Shown piece by piece: positions 18,199-27,449 of a DNA stretch of 64,000 bases. The translations under genes were made by a program, and so were the position numbers. Position 1 is the stretch's first letter. Each line of letters starts with the position of its first letter. Source of the DNA: an uncultured Lachnospiraceae bacterium (GTDB lineage: Bacteria > Bacillota > Clostridia > Lachnospirales > Lachnospiraceae); assembly GCA_902788555.1 (NCBI GenBank), contig CADAKQ010000001.1, forward strand, positions 163,145 through 227,144, written 5' to 3'. Below the pieces are notes generated by a model. The model was given only the letters and a program-made list of their open reading frames with translations, was not told where the DNA came from and did not search any database.

Positions 18199-19239
18199 AT
18201 GAGAAAGAAACTTTTGGTACTTGCACTTGCAGGTTGTATGGTACTTGCAACAGGCTGTGGTAAGGATGAGGCTGATAAGGAAACTACCACAGCAGAGGAA
18301 ACAACAACAGAAGCAGTTACGGAAGAGGTAACTGAGGAAGCAACCGAAGAGGCTACGGAGGAAGCTTCTGATGATGCAGAGGAGGAAGATGAGGAGGATT
18401 ATACTACAGGTGATGCAAGCCTTGATAATCCTTTGAATCAGGATGATATAGGTGAATCAGAGCTTTTGGTTGTAAGCTTCGGTACAAGCTTCAATGATAA
18501 CAGAAGACTTACAATCGGTGCCATAGAGGGTGCACTTGCTGATGCATTTCCTGATTACGGCGTACGCAGAGGCTTTACAAGTCAGATTATAATCGACCAT
18601 GTGAAGAGTCGTGATGGTGAGGTTATAGATAATGTGGGTGAGGCTCTTGACAGAGCTGTTGCAAATGGGGTTAAGACACTTGTTGTTCAGCCTACACATC
18701 TTATGGATGGTTATGAGTATAATGACCTTGTTGATGAAATCGGTCAGTATGCGGATGCTTTTGATCAGATTAGTATAGGTGAGCCGCTTCTTACTACAGA
18801 TGAGGATTTTAAGGCTGTTGCAGAGGCTATCGTTGCGGCAACAAGCGAATACGATGACGGTAAGACTGCAATCTGCTTTATGGGACATGGAACCGAAGCT
18901 GATTCAAACGGCGTATATGCACATATGCAGGAGGTCCTTGATGAGCTCGGCTATGAGAATTATTTTATAGGTACTGTTGAAGCAACTCCAAGCCTTGATG
19001 ACCTTATAGCTGCAGTAGGCGAGGGTGAATACGAAAGAGTAGTTCTTGAGCCTCTTATGGTTGTTGCAGGCGACCATGCTAACAATGATATGGCAGGTGA
19101 TGAAGAGGATTCATGGAAGTCAACCTTTGAAGCAGAGGGCTATGAGGTTGTATGTGTATTAAGAGGTCTCGGTGAGTTTCCTGATATCCAGAAGCTTTAT
19201 ATCCAGCATGCTCAGGAGGCTATAGATAAGCTTAATTAA
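18199..19239 (+). CDS. Surface lipoprotein with CbiK-type cobalt chelatase domain
   Basis: 346 aa from ATG 18199 (AAAGGAGGACATTTAATT upstream). A lipoprotein signal peptide ends in the lipobox ATGC (Cys near residue 18). A Thr/Glu-rich linker runs to about residue 80, then a complete CbiK/anaerobic cobaltochelatase domain (about 90-340). Metal-site residues known from CbiK appear conserved: His230 in FMGHGTEAD, Glu261 in VEATPS and His293 in VAGDHANND. CbiK normally inserts cobalt into sirohydrochlorin in the cytoplasm; here the protein is predicted to be outside the membrane under a B12 riboswitch. A role in tetrapyrrole or corrinoid capture, or metal handling, is inferred. Confidence 0.88.
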   Translation: MRKKLLVLALAGCMVLATGCGKDEADKETTTAEETTTEAVTEEVTEEATEEATEEASDDAEEEDEEDYTTGDASLDNPLNQDDIGESELLVVSFGTSFNDNRRLTIGAIEGALADAFPDYGVRRGFTSQIIIDHVKSRDGEVIDNVGEALDRAVANGVKTLVVQPTHLMDGYEYNDLVDEIGQYADAFDQISIGEPLLTTDEDFKAVAEAIVAATSEYDDGKTAICFMGHGTEADSNGVYAHMQEVLDELGYENYFIGTVEATPSLDDLIAAVGEGEYERVVLEPLMVVAGDHANNDMAGDEEDSWKSTFEAEGYEVVCVLRGLGEFPDIQKLYIQHAQEAIDKLN

Positions 19240-19255
19240 TCTATTAAAGTATGTA

Positions 19256-19483
19256 CGGTTGAAGCAGATTATCTGTGATTGACAAGCATATGTGTAACTT
19301 GCCATCAATTTGTGAAATCAGGGCATATGCCATCTCTATATTAGCACGAAATCGATAAACTCGCTTCGCTCAGACATATCGATTTCTGAGCTAATATATT
19401 CGATGCCATATTGCTGATTTTACACAAATTGGGCAAAATGTTACACATATACTTGTCACTCGCAATCTAATCTGCTTCGACCG
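19256..19483. repeat. 228-bp imperfect palindrome A
   Basis: The 340-bp gap 19240-19579 is dominated by one long inverted repeat. The outer arms are CGGTTGAAGCAGATTA and TAATCTGCTTCGACCG; matching continues through ATATGTGTAAC, CAATTTGTG and ATATTAGC segments. The central turn around 19351-19390 has AAATCGAT / ATCGATTT around a loop containing CTCGCTTCGCTC. The RNA would form a ~100-bp imperfect duplex. No ORF is supported. It could be a MITE-like element or a large terminator. Confidence 0.8.
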
Positions 19484-19579
19484 ATATAGTTTCGAATTCG
19501 ATTGTTGATATGTTATAATACTATTCATATAAGCCAATATAAGAATATTAGAAATTAGAAAAATGTAAGAGGAATTGTT

Positions 19580-20563
19580 ATGAAAAAGTTTTTTAGCAAG
19601 GCTGTTGTAATATCAGTATTTTTAGCTCTTGGATTGACAGGCTGTGCTTCTGATAAGAAGGATGATACAACTGCTGTAAGCGAGACAGAAATAGTAACTG
19701 AGGATGCGACTGAGGAAGTTACTACAGAGGATGTGGTTAAAGAAGATAATGAAGCTGATACAGAGGAGGCTACTGCATCGGATTCTTCGGATAAGGTTGC
19801 AGATGCTTCTGAGATGACAACTATTGATGAGGTTGTAGAAGAGGGTATGGTTCCTATATATGCTGACCAGGTTAATGATGGTGTATATGATGTTACTGTA
19901 TCTTCCAGCTCGTCTATGTTTAAGATTGTAAGCTGTGAATTAACCGTTGCGGATGGTAAGATGACTGCAACTATGCATATGAGCGGTACAAGCTATCTTT
20001 ATCTCTATCCGGGAACAGGTATAGAAGCAGTAGATGCAGATGAAGCTGATTACATCCCGTTTGATGAAGCGGCGGACGGTTCACACAGCTTTGAATTTCC
20101 TGTAGAAGCCTTAGATGAGGGTATACCTTGTGCGGCATACAGTAAGAATAAGGAAAAATGGTATGACAGAACCATACTTTTCCGTGTGGACTCACTTCCG
20201 GTAGATGCCTTTAAGGAAGGTGTATTTACAACGGTTGATTCTCTTGGACTTTCAGACGGAACTTATACTGTAGAGGTAAGTCTTGCAGGCGGTTCAGGTA
20301 AGGCAAGCGTTGATTCACCGGCTGACATAAAGGTAGAAAACGGAGAATGTATCGCAACTATCGTATGGAGCAGTCCTAATTATGATTATATGGTTGTAAA
20401 CGGGGAGAAATATCTGCCTGTTAATACAGAGGGGAATTCTGTATTTGAAATACCTGTAACCATATTTGATAAGAATATGAAGGTTATAGCAGATACAACC
20501 GCTATGAGTGAGCCTCATGAGATAGAATATACACTTTATTTTGATTCGACGACAATTAAGTAA
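19580..20563 (+). CDS. Lipoprotein with two related beta-sandwich domains (NEAT-like), B12 cluster
   Basis: 327 aa. Signal peptide with lipobox LTGC (Cys22), Thr/Glu-rich linker to about residue 85, then two related domains (about 95-205 and 215-325). Each begins DGVYDV/DGTYTVEV and contains a GKASV/MFKIVS strand, a YLYLYPG/YDYMVVNG turn and a FEFPVEAL/FEIPVTIF strand. This pattern resembles NEAT haem-binding or similar Ig-fold ligand domains, though the classical YxxxY signature is not obvious. Position between the chelatase and the BtuF-like protein suggests a corrinoid or haem ligand; this is inference. Start ATG with AAGAGGAATTGTT. Confidence 0.7.
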   Translation: MKKFFSKAVVISVFLALGLTGCASDKKDDTTAVSETEIVTEDATEEVTTEDVVKEDNEADTEEATASDSSDKVADASEMTTIDEVVEEGMVPIYADQVNDGVYDVTVSSSSSMFKIVSCELTVADGKMTATMHMSGTSYLYLYPGTGIEAVDADEADYIPFDEAADGSHSFEFPVEALDEGIPCAAYSKNKEKWYDRTILFRVDSLPVDAFKEGVFTTVDSLGLSDGTYTVEVSLAGGSGKASVDSPADIKVENGECIATIVWSSPNYDYMVVNGEKYLPVNTEGNSVFEIPVTIFDKNMKVIADTTAMSEPHEIEYTLYFDSTTIK

Positions 20564-20650
20564 TAATTAGGATTTTAAACTTAATAAATTAAAATTATAT
20601 ATTTTATAAAAAATAAAGTATTCTTATTAATTATTTATAGGAAATTAAAA

Positions 20651-21838
20651 ATGACAAGTAAAAAGACAGAAAATACGAATTTGTTGCTTTGCATTCTGTT
20701 GATATTTTCACTTGTGCTGACAGGCTGCGGAGCAAATAAAAAAACTAATAACGAAGTAAGCAGTAACACAGATGCAATTAATGAAGAAGCCCCTTTGATA
20801 GAGGGGCTTCATTTTAAGGAAATTGTTCCGCTTGATTATGCAAAGTGTTTTACTATTTACAGATATGAGGAAGGTTATTCTCTTATCAGTGTAAGTGACG
20901 GAAGGAATTATTTACTTGTGCCTGAGGGTAAGGTTGTCCCTGATGGTGTAAAGGATTATTTTATAATTAAAAAGCCTGTTTCTAATATATATCTTGCTTC
21001 AACCTCAACTATGGCGCTATTTAACGCTATGGATGCACTTGATGTGATAGGCACTACATCTCTTAATGCAAATGACTGGTATATAGAAGCAGTAAGAGAG
21101 GCTATGGAGGATGAAAGTATTGTCTTTGCAGGTAAGTATTCGGAGCCTGATTATGAATATCTGATGGATGATGAATGTAAGCTTGCCATAGAAAATACGA
21201 TGATTCTTCATACCCCTGAAGTTCAGGAAAAATTGGAAGAACTTGGAATTACGGTTTTTATCGACTGCTCAAGTTACGAGGAACATCCTCTTGCAAGAAG
21301 CGAATGGATAAAGGTTTATGCAGAGATAACAGACAGACAGGACGAAGCAGATGCATTTTTTGCCGAGCAGAAAAAATATGTTGAGGAGCTTTCGGATTAT
21401 GAAAGCACAGGAAAGACTGTCGCATATTTTTATATAAATGAATCCGGCTCTGTTGTCGTGCGAAAGACCTCTGATTACATACCGAAGATGATTGAGATAG
21501 CAGGCGGAGATTACATATTTGATGACCTTGGAGCTGATGATGAAAAAGCATCATCGAGCACAAACATTACCATGGAAGAGTTTTATAATACTGCGAAGGA
21601 TGTTGACTATCTTATATATAATGCAACCATTGATAATCCGCTTCACAGTATAGATGAATTAATAGATAAAAATGAGCTGTTCGCAGAGTTTAAAGCAGTT
21701 AAAAATGATAATGTATGGTGTACGGAAAAGAATATGTTTCAGGCTACGGATGTTATTGGAAATATAATCGGAGATTTCCATACTGTTTTGACTGACGAAA
21801 GTGCCGAAACGCTTGAATTCCTTTATAGGATACATTGA
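20651..21838 (+). CDS. Substrate-binding lipoprotein of a corrinoid/iron-type ABC importer
   Basis: 395 aa. Signal peptide with lipobox LTGC (Cys near 25). The mature part is a class III periplasmic-binding fold (FecB/BtuF family): the lobes include VSNIYLASTSTMALFNAMDALDVIG, KLAIENTMILHTPEVQEKLEELGI and DYIPKMIEIAGGDYIFDDLG. It binds the ligand and delivers it to the permease encoded 270 bp downstream. Cobalamin is the likely cargo because of the riboswitch upstream and cobQ downstream. Siderophore or haem uptake is the alternative. Confidence 0.85.
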   Translation: MTSKKTENTNLLLCILLIFSLVLTGCGANKKTNNEVSSNTDAINEEAPLIEGLHFKEIVPLDYAKCFTIYRYEEGYSLISVSDGRNYLLVPEGKVVPDGVKDYFIIKKPVSNIYLASTSTMALFNAMDALDVIGTTSLNANDWYIEAVREAMEDESIVFAGKYSEPDYEYLMDDECKLAIENTMILHTPEVQEKLEELGITVFIDCSSYEEHPLARSEWIKVYAEITDRQDEADAFFAEQKKYVEELSDYESTGKTVAYFYINESGSVVVRKTSDYIPKMIEIAGGDYIFDDLGADDEKASSSTNITMEEFYNTAKDVDYLIYNATIDNPLHSIDELIDKNELFAEFKAVKNDNVWCTEKNMFQATDVIGNIIGDFHTVLTDESAETLEFLYRIH

Positions 21839-21849
21839 GTTCTTTTTGA

Positions 21850-22043
21850 CAAATTGAGTGTGTAGACAAGTTTCAACGCAAACACGCTCTCGCTCGGTTT
21901 TTTACGTTGCGGTACTAAACTCCTTGTCTTAAAATGATAATTAACTTCTTACTTCGTAAGGTTAATTATCATTTAAGCCAAATCGCTAAGTACCGACGTA
22001 AAAAAGACGGTTTGCTTATGAAACTGTCTACACACTCAATTTG
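21850..22043. repeat. 194-bp imperfect palindrome B
   Basis: Arms CAAATTGAGTGTGTAGACA (21850-) and TGTCTACACACTCAATTTG (-22043) continue inward through TTTTTTACG / CGTAAAAAA and end in a near-perfect inner stem ATGATAATTAAC...GTTAATTATCAT around TTCG-containing loop 21945-21962. It lies between the binding-protein and permease genes. Same architecture as palindrome A but different sequence. Confidence 0.8.
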
Positions 22044-22107
22044 ATTTACACAGTGAAAAGGGATATAATTGTTTTTAATATGTACTATTTATTTGAGGAT
22101 ATGAAGT

Positions 22108-23160
22108 ATGGTAAAAAAAGATAATTCGATTAATTTTGAAAAACATAGTACGAAAAGTAAAATAAGATATTCTTTTTTCTTTGTTTTTATGCTTATTCTC
22201 TTTATAATTATTACGATTTTGAATATTAATATCGGTTCGGTTGATATTTCCGTACCGGATATTTTTAAGATTATTTTTTTGAGAGAGGGAGAGAAGGGCT
22301 ATTATAATATTATCTGGCATATCAGACTTCCGAGGATTTGCATGGCTGCGATTTTAGGCGGAGCACTTTCGCTGTCTGGGCTTTTGCTTCAGATTTTTTT
22401 CAATAATCCTATTGCAGGTCCTTATATTCTCGGTATCTCTTCGGGTGCCAAAATGGTGGTTGCGCTTACCCTTGTTTTCTTTCTTGAGAGATTCGGGAGG
22501 GTTTCATCCATTTCTCTTGTTATTGCGGCATTTGCCGGTTCTATGCTCTCGATAGCATTTATTCTTGTTTTATCCAGATACATTAAGTCTATGTCGGTTC
22601 TTATAATCGGCGGTATAATGATTAATTATATCTGCTCGGCCATTACGGATTTTATCATAACCTTTGCAAGCGATTTGGACATTATCAATCTTCACGGCTG
22701 GTCACTCGGAAGCTTTTCGGCTTCTAACTGGCGTGATGTTTTTATTGCATTTGTTATAGTAACGATTACATCGATTATCATATTTATACTTGCAAAGCCG
22801 ATAAGTGCATTTTTGCTCGGAGAAGCTTATGCAAAAAGTGTAGGAGTAAATATAAGGGTGTTCAGGGTTGTGCTTATTCTTTTGTCGAGCGTTCTTTCGG
22901 CATGTGTGACAGCTTTTGCAGGCCCTATATCCTTTGTCGGTATCGCGGTGCCTCATCTTATAAAGAGAGGGCTTCGTACTTCCAAGCCAATAATTGTTAT
23001 ACCGGCATGCTTTATAGGCGGAAGTATATTCTGCATGGTATGTGACCTTATAGCGAGGACTGCATTTTCACCGACAGAGCTTAATATAAGCACGGTTACG
23101 GCGGTATTTGGTGCACCGATAGTTATTGCGATGCTGATTAAGGGCAGCAAGAGGGAGTAG
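22108..23160 (+). CDS. FecCD/BtuC-type ABC permease
   Basis: 350 aa, about 9-10 membrane helices. It has the family motifs LPRICMAAILGGALSLSGLLLQ and, near the C-terminus, FAGPISFVGIAVPHLIKRGL. It forms the channel for corrinoid or iron-chelate import. It precedes the ATPase by 3 bp, so the pair is translationally linked. Start ATG follows TTTGAGGATATGAAGT. Confidence 0.92.
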   Translation: MVKKDNSINFEKHSTKSKIRYSFFFVFMLILFIIITILNINIGSVDISVPDIFKIIFLREGEKGYYNIIWHIRLPRICMAAILGGALSLSGLLLQIFFNNPIAGPYILGISSGAKMVVALTLVFFLERFGRVSSISLVIAAFAGSMLSIAFILVLSRYIKSMSVLIIGGIMINYICSAITDFIITFASDLDIINLHGWSLGSFSASNWRDVFIAFVIVTITSIIIFILAKPISAFLLGEAYAKSVGVNIRVFRVVLILLSSVLSACVTAFAGPISFVGIAVPHLIKRGLRTSKPIIVIPACFIGGSIFCMVCDLIARTAFSPTELNISTVTAVFGAPIVIAMLIKGSKRE

Positions 23161-23163
23161 GAA

Positions 23164-23934
23164 ATGGATTATTATTTAAAGACATCGAAGCTTTCAGTCG
23201 GATATAACGGCAAGCCGATTGTAAAGGATATAGAGTTTGGTGTAGGCAAGGGTGAGATTCTTACGCTTATCGGTCCGAACGGCTCCGGAAAGTCTACAAT
23301 TTTAAAAAGTATAACCAGACAGCTTGAGGTGGTTTCCGGTACGGTATTTATCGGTGAAAATGATTTAAAGGATATTAATTATAAGGATATGGCGAAAAAG
23401 GTTTCCGTACTTTTGACGGAGCGTGTGAGACCGGAGCTTCTTACATGCTATGACGTTGTGGCGCTTGGAAGATATCCATATACAGGTAAAATGGGAATCC
23501 TTGGCAAAGAGGATGAGAAGATAATTTACGAGTCTATGGAGATGGTCGGAATACTTTCGCTTAAGAACAGGGATTTTCAAAAGCTGAGTGACGGACAAAA
23601 GCAGCGTGTACTTTTGGCAAGGGCTATATGTCAAAAACCCGAAGTACTGGTTTTGGATGAACCGACCTCATACCTTGATATAAAGTATAAGATAGAGCTT
23701 TTGGAGGTTTTAAAGAGGATGGCAAAAACTGAAAAGGTGGCTGTTATCTTATCCCTTCACGAGATAGAACTGGCAGGCAAGATATCTGACAAGGTGCTTT
23801 GCGTAAAGGGTGAAAATATCTCCTGCTACGGTACACCTAAAGAGGTGTTTAAGAAGAGTATAATTATGGATTTATTTGATATAGATGAGGATGCATTTAA
23901 GATGTATTTTTCAAAGGTGGATTTCTACGAATAG
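23164..23934 (+). CDS. FecE/BtuD-type ABC ATPase
   Basis: 256 aa. Walker A IGPNGSGKST, signature LSDGQKQRVLLARA, Walker B VLVLDEPTSYLD and switch His in LSLHEIELAG. It energises the permease encoded immediately upstream. GRYPYTGKMG in the helical domain is typical of the FecE/BtuD subgroup. Start ATG with AGGGAGTAGGAA. Confidence 0.92.
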   Translation: MDYYLKTSKLSVGYNGKPIVKDIEFGVGKGEILTLIGPNGSGKSTILKSITRQLEVVSGTVFIGENDLKDINYKDMAKKVSVLLTERVRPELLTCYDVVALGRYPYTGKMGILGKEDEKIIYESMEMVGILSLKNRDFQKLSDGQKQRVLLARAICQKPEVLVLDEPTSYLDIKYKIELLEVLKRMAKTEKVAVILSLHEIELAGKISDKVLCVKGENISCYGTPKEVFKKSIIMDLFDIDEDAFKMYFSKVDFYE

Positions 23935-23994
23935 GTTAATAAACTATTATGATAAGTTGATTAAGATTTTAACGGATTAGATTAAGAGGTATCT

Positions 23995-25599
23995 ATGGCT
24001 AAGGTTATTATGGTTCAGGGAACCATGTCAAATGTTGGAAAAAGCTTAATAGTGGCAGGCCTTTGCAGAATATTTAAGCAGGACGGATATAAAGTGTGCC
24101 CGTTCAAGTCGCAGAATATGGCGCTTAATTCATATATAACCGCCGATGGTCTTGAGATGGGACGTGCACAGGTTATGCAGGCGGAGGCAGCAGGAATTAT
24201 GCCTGATGTGGCTATGAATCCCATACTTCTTAAGCCTACAAGTGACGTAGGCTCTCAGGTTATCGTAAATGGTGAAGTAATCGGCAATATGAAAGCCAGA
24301 GAGTATTTTGAGTATAAAAAAAAATTAGTGCCTGAGATTATGAAGGCATATGAGAAGCTTGATAAGGAATATGACATTATCGTAATCGAGGGTGCGGGAA
24401 GTCCGGCGGAGATTAACCTTAAGGAAAATGATATCGTAAATATGGGCATGGCAAAGCTTGCGGATGCTCCGGTTATCCTTGTGGGAGATATAGACAGGGG
24501 CGGTGTATTTGCTCAGCTTCTTGGTACTCTTATGCTTTTAGAGGAGGATGAGAGGGCACGCGTTAAGGGACTTGTTATAAATAAGTTCCGTGGTGATAAG
24601 ACAATACTTGATCCGGGTATAGAGATGCTCGAGGAAAAAGGCAAGGTTCCTGTGGTTGGAGTAGTGCCGTATATGAACCTTAATCTTGACGATGAGGACA
24701 GTTTGACGGACCGTTTTGATAAAAGTGTAAAAGACAGCAAAAACTATAATGATTCAAGCGCGGTTAATGATGAAACCGATAGAGGATTTCAGATAAATAT
24801 AGCCGTTATCAGACTTCCTCATATATCTAATTTTACGGATTTTAATGTATTTGAACAGACGGATATAATAAATCTTCGCTATGTTAATGATGTAAATTCA
24901 CTTGGCAATCCTGATATGATAATTCTTCCCGGAAGTAAGAATACAATAGGAGATATGAGGTGGCTCAGAGAAAGTGGATTTGAAGCCAAGATTAAGAAGT
25001 TAGCATGTGCAGAAAATGACCGTTTGGATACCAAAGGCATAGATCGAAACAAAGAGTTTGAAAAAAAATCTGATTTATGTGTACCGGTTTTCGGAATCTG
25101 TGGCGGTTATCAGATGCTTGGCAATATGATTTACGACGAAGAAGGACATGAAGAAGGTGGATGCATAGAAGGTATGGGACTTCTTCCGATAAATACGCAT
25201 ATCTGCGAAGAAAAAACACGTAAGCAGATAAGCGGAAGGATTGGAAAGCTGACAGGTGTATTTGAAGCGTTATCGGGAAAAGAATTTGAAGGCTATGAGA
25301 TACATATGGGCGTTTCTGAGAGCGCAGATAATATGGACACTACAGATAATACATACAGCCCTGTGGTTCAAAAGGAAAATGTTTACGGAACCTACGTACA
25401 CGGAATATTTGATAAAGGCGATATAGCAGAAACTATCATAAAGGTGTTGGCTGAAAGAAAGAATGTTAATCTTGAAGATATTGATATAAAAAGCTATAAA
25501 GATATAAAGGAAGCAGAATATGACAAGCTTGCAGATACCTTAAGAGAGTTTATGGATATGGATAAGGTGTATAAGATTATGGAAAATAATCTATCATAA
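23995..25599 (+). CDS. cobQ: Cobyric acid synthase
   Basis: 534 aa. The N-terminal ATP-dependent amide ligase domain starts [13 protein letters not shown] and contains [13 protein letters not shown] and [12 protein letters not shown]. The C-terminal glutaminase-like domain has the nucleophile Cys in [10 protein letters not shown] and His in GTYVHGIFD. CobQ/CbiP amidates four side chains of adenosylcobyrinic acid diamide. It follows the importer by 60 bp and fits riboswitch control. Its presence without ring-synthesis genes here points to remodelling of imported or partly built corrinoids. Confidence 0.95.
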   Translation: MAKVIMVQGTMSNVGKSLIVAGLCRIFKQDGYKVCPFKSQNMALNSYITADGLEMGRAQVMQAEAAGIMPDVAMNPILLKPTSDVGSQVIVNGEVIGNMKAREYFEYKKKLVPEIMKAYEKLDKEYDIIVIEGAGSPAEINLKENDIVNMGMAKLADAPVILVGDIDRGGVFAQLLGTLMLLEEDERARVKGLVINKFRGDKTILDPGIEMLEEKGKVPVVGVVPYMNLNLDDEDSLTDRFDKSVKDSKNYNDSSAVNDETDRGFQINIAVIRLPHISNFTDFNVFEQTDIINLRYVNDVNSLGNPDMIILPGSKNTIGDMRWLRESGFEAKIKKLACAENDRLDTKGIDRNKEFEKKSDLCVPVFGICGGYQMLGNMIYDEEGHEEGGCIEGMGLLPINTHICEEKTRKQISGRIGKLTGVFEALSGKEFEGYEIHMGVSESADNMDTTDNTYSPVVQKENVYGTYVHGIFDKGDIAETIIKVLAERKNVNLEDIDIKSYKDIKEAEYDKLADTLREFMDMDKVYKIMENNLS

Positions 25600-25666
25600 G
25601 AAGGTGATATAGTAATAATAAAAATAACCTTGGTACAATAGGATTGAAGGAGAGGGAGATATAATA

Positions 25667-25981
25667 ATGTCAGTAATAGATACAGATAAATTAGATGGAA
25701 TTGCATTAACGAATGATTATAAAGGATTGGTTTTGTTAATAACCGATCATTTAAATTGGAAAGATGAGTATAATCATTTGTTGATATTACAGGAGAAGAT
25801 AAATAATTATATTTCTTTTTATGAAAATAAACAATATGATGAAATATATCCTGACAATGATATATCATACTGTATTATTGAGATTCATTTTATGTATGAT
25901 ATAACGGAAAAAACCGAAAGCTTTTTACAGGTTGTCAGAAATAATGTTGAAGAAATTGGCATAGAAATTAAATATGAATAA
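25667..25981 (+). CDS. Small DUF6572-like protein
   Basis: 104 aa, acidic, soluble, no signal. The N-terminal pattern SVIDTDKLDGIAL followed by LVLLITDHLNWKDEYNHL matches my memory of DUF6572 proteins, often found beside polymorphic-toxin or accessory genes. GAAGGAGAGGGAGATATAATA precedes the ATG. Base composition is more AT-rich than cobQ upstream. No partner toxin is visible. Function unknown. Confidence 0.6.
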   Translation: MSVIDTDKLDGIALTNDYKGLVLLITDHLNWKDEYNHLLILQEKINNYISFYENKQYDEIYPDNDISYCIIEIHFMYDITEKTESFLQVVRNNVEEIGIEIKYE

Positions 25982-25984
25982 GAA

Positions 25985-26068
25985 ATGGGTGCCGCTATTA
26001 TAGTGGTTACCACACAGGCAACTTATGTGATTAATTGACACACGCTATAACAGGCTTACACACCCATC
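25985..26068. repeat. Imperfect inverted repeat in intergenic gap
   Basis: ATGGGTG at 25985 pairs with CACCCAT at 26062, with CTATTATAG / CTATAACAG in between. It lies between two convergent small genes and may be a terminator or a decayed element. Confidence 0.35.
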
Positions 26069-26139
26069 TAATAATTATTATATTTAAATGTAAAGAAATA
26101 ATACCATAAATGCTTCTAAAATTCAACTTTTATATTTGA

Positions 26140-26820
26140 TTATTTTCCAAATAATTTTATTGGAAAAGTATTTATTTTGTGTATTTTTTTTAAAAAAATA
26201 TTGTAGTACGATGAATCATTAAATTCATAATATCCGTATATAGCATTAGCTATATAATCTGCTGCCTGAATAGGATATGCGTATCTACTGTCAGAGTCAA
26301 TATATTCAACATTAAAAATAATATCAAAATCTTTATCATATAAAAAATGTAGTTTTATATATTCTTCAAATGTATTTGCTGATGCGACTTTAGTAGTTTT
26401 GTTATCACATAATATATTAATATGTTCTCCGTTTTTAAAGGTTGTGATAATTGAGTCTAATAAAAGTTTCATCATAAAGTTATAAAAAATATTTTTATCT
26501 GCTAACAATTTAGGCTTCACATGATATAAATCTGCTACTATATATGATATTTTTAATTCTTTTTTTGTTATGCATTCGAGTAAATGATATTTAATACATG
26601 GATATGCATCTTTTGCTTTGATTTCGTGAATATGTAATTTGGTTAATTCGGGAAATATTTTTTTAGCCAAGCCTATTTTAGTGTGCATAATGTTATATAG
26701 TGATTTATAATTATATGTATCAATAGCTGCAATAACAAAATATCGTCCGCTACTCCCTAAATTACCGGATTCATCTATAATGATACACCTGTTATTTTGA
26801 TATTTGGTAAATGAATTCAT
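26140..26820 (-). CDS. DUF3800 family protein
   Basis: 226 aa. The N-terminal CIIIDESGNLG is the DExG acidic motif of DUF3800, and CDNKTT plus SRYAYPIQAADYIANAIYG carry the later conserved Asp residues. DUF3800 has an RNase H-like fold and occurs near mobile and defence genes; its activity is unproven. The gene is notably AT-rich and stands alone on the minus strand next to other accessory genes, which suggests acquisition. Start ATG at 26820; the upstream region has GGAGATGATGTAATGCT. Confidence 0.8.
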   Translation of the reverse strand: MNSFTKYQNNRCIIIDESGNLGSSGRYFVIAAIDTYNYKSLYNIMHTKIGLAKKIFPELTKLHIHEIKAKDAYPCIKYHLLECITKKELKISYIVADLYHVKPKLLADKNIFYNFMMKLLLDSIITTFKNGEHINILCDNKTTKVASANTFEEYIKLHFLYDKDFDIIFNVEYIDSDSRYAYPIQAADYIANAIYGYYEFNDSSYYNIFLKKIHKINTFPIKLFGK

Positions 26821-26924
26821 AGCATTACATCATCTCCATTCTTACATAACAAGAACCAATGTTCGATTAAATTATATAACAAAATTTACTTTAATGCAAT
26901 ACTATATTTTATGATAATAAAAGG

Positions 26925-27254
26925 TTAAATTCTTATAAACTTATTATCTTCATCAGATTTTGGCATATCATCAGAAACATATCTTTCTACCTTCATATGC
27001 AAGTCATATTTTTCGCGCAGCTTTGCTATCGTCTGCATCATCGGTGAGGCATGGTGAGCATCAATTGCTTCCTGACTCTCCCAGGCATCAATCAACAAAA
27101 CCATCTCCGGATCATTCATAGGGAAAAAATACTCATATCTAATATTTCCTTTTTCGGCACGTATCATATCTGCCGTTTTGCTGCTTTCCATCTCTTCGGC
27201 AAACTTTCGGGCGTTGCCGTTTTTACCTGTATAATATAGATTAACTGTTATCAT
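26925..27254 (-). CDS. Antibiotic biosynthesis monooxygenase-like (ABM) protein
   Basis: 109 aa with a ferredoxin-like ABM fold pattern: MITVNLYYTGKNGNARKFAEEM, then ILIDAWESQEAID-type strand (VLLIDAWESQEAIDAHH) and SPMMQTIAKLREKY. Such small dimeric proteins include quinol monooxygenases and haem-degrading relatives. Start ATG follows ACGAGGTGAATAAAA. Solitary gene; substrate unknown. Confidence 0.8.
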   Translation of the reverse strand: MITVNLYYTGKNGNARKFAEEMESSKTADMIRAEKGNIRYEYFFPMNDPEMVLLIDAWESQEAIDAHHASPMMQTIAKLREKYDLHMKVERYVSDDMPKSDEDNKFIRI

Positions 27255-27449
27255 TTTTATTCACCTCGTATTATAAAGCCATTACTATCTGTTTGTATTA
27301 TACGCGTGATTAAATGCACAGTAAATTAAAAATTCATTTATATAATAATTTACAAAACAGGGTATGAATGCGTTTATTATTAATGATAAGGTATAATTTG
27401 TTATAATACTATTGTAGTTTATTGATGTAATATATGAAAGGGGATTGTT

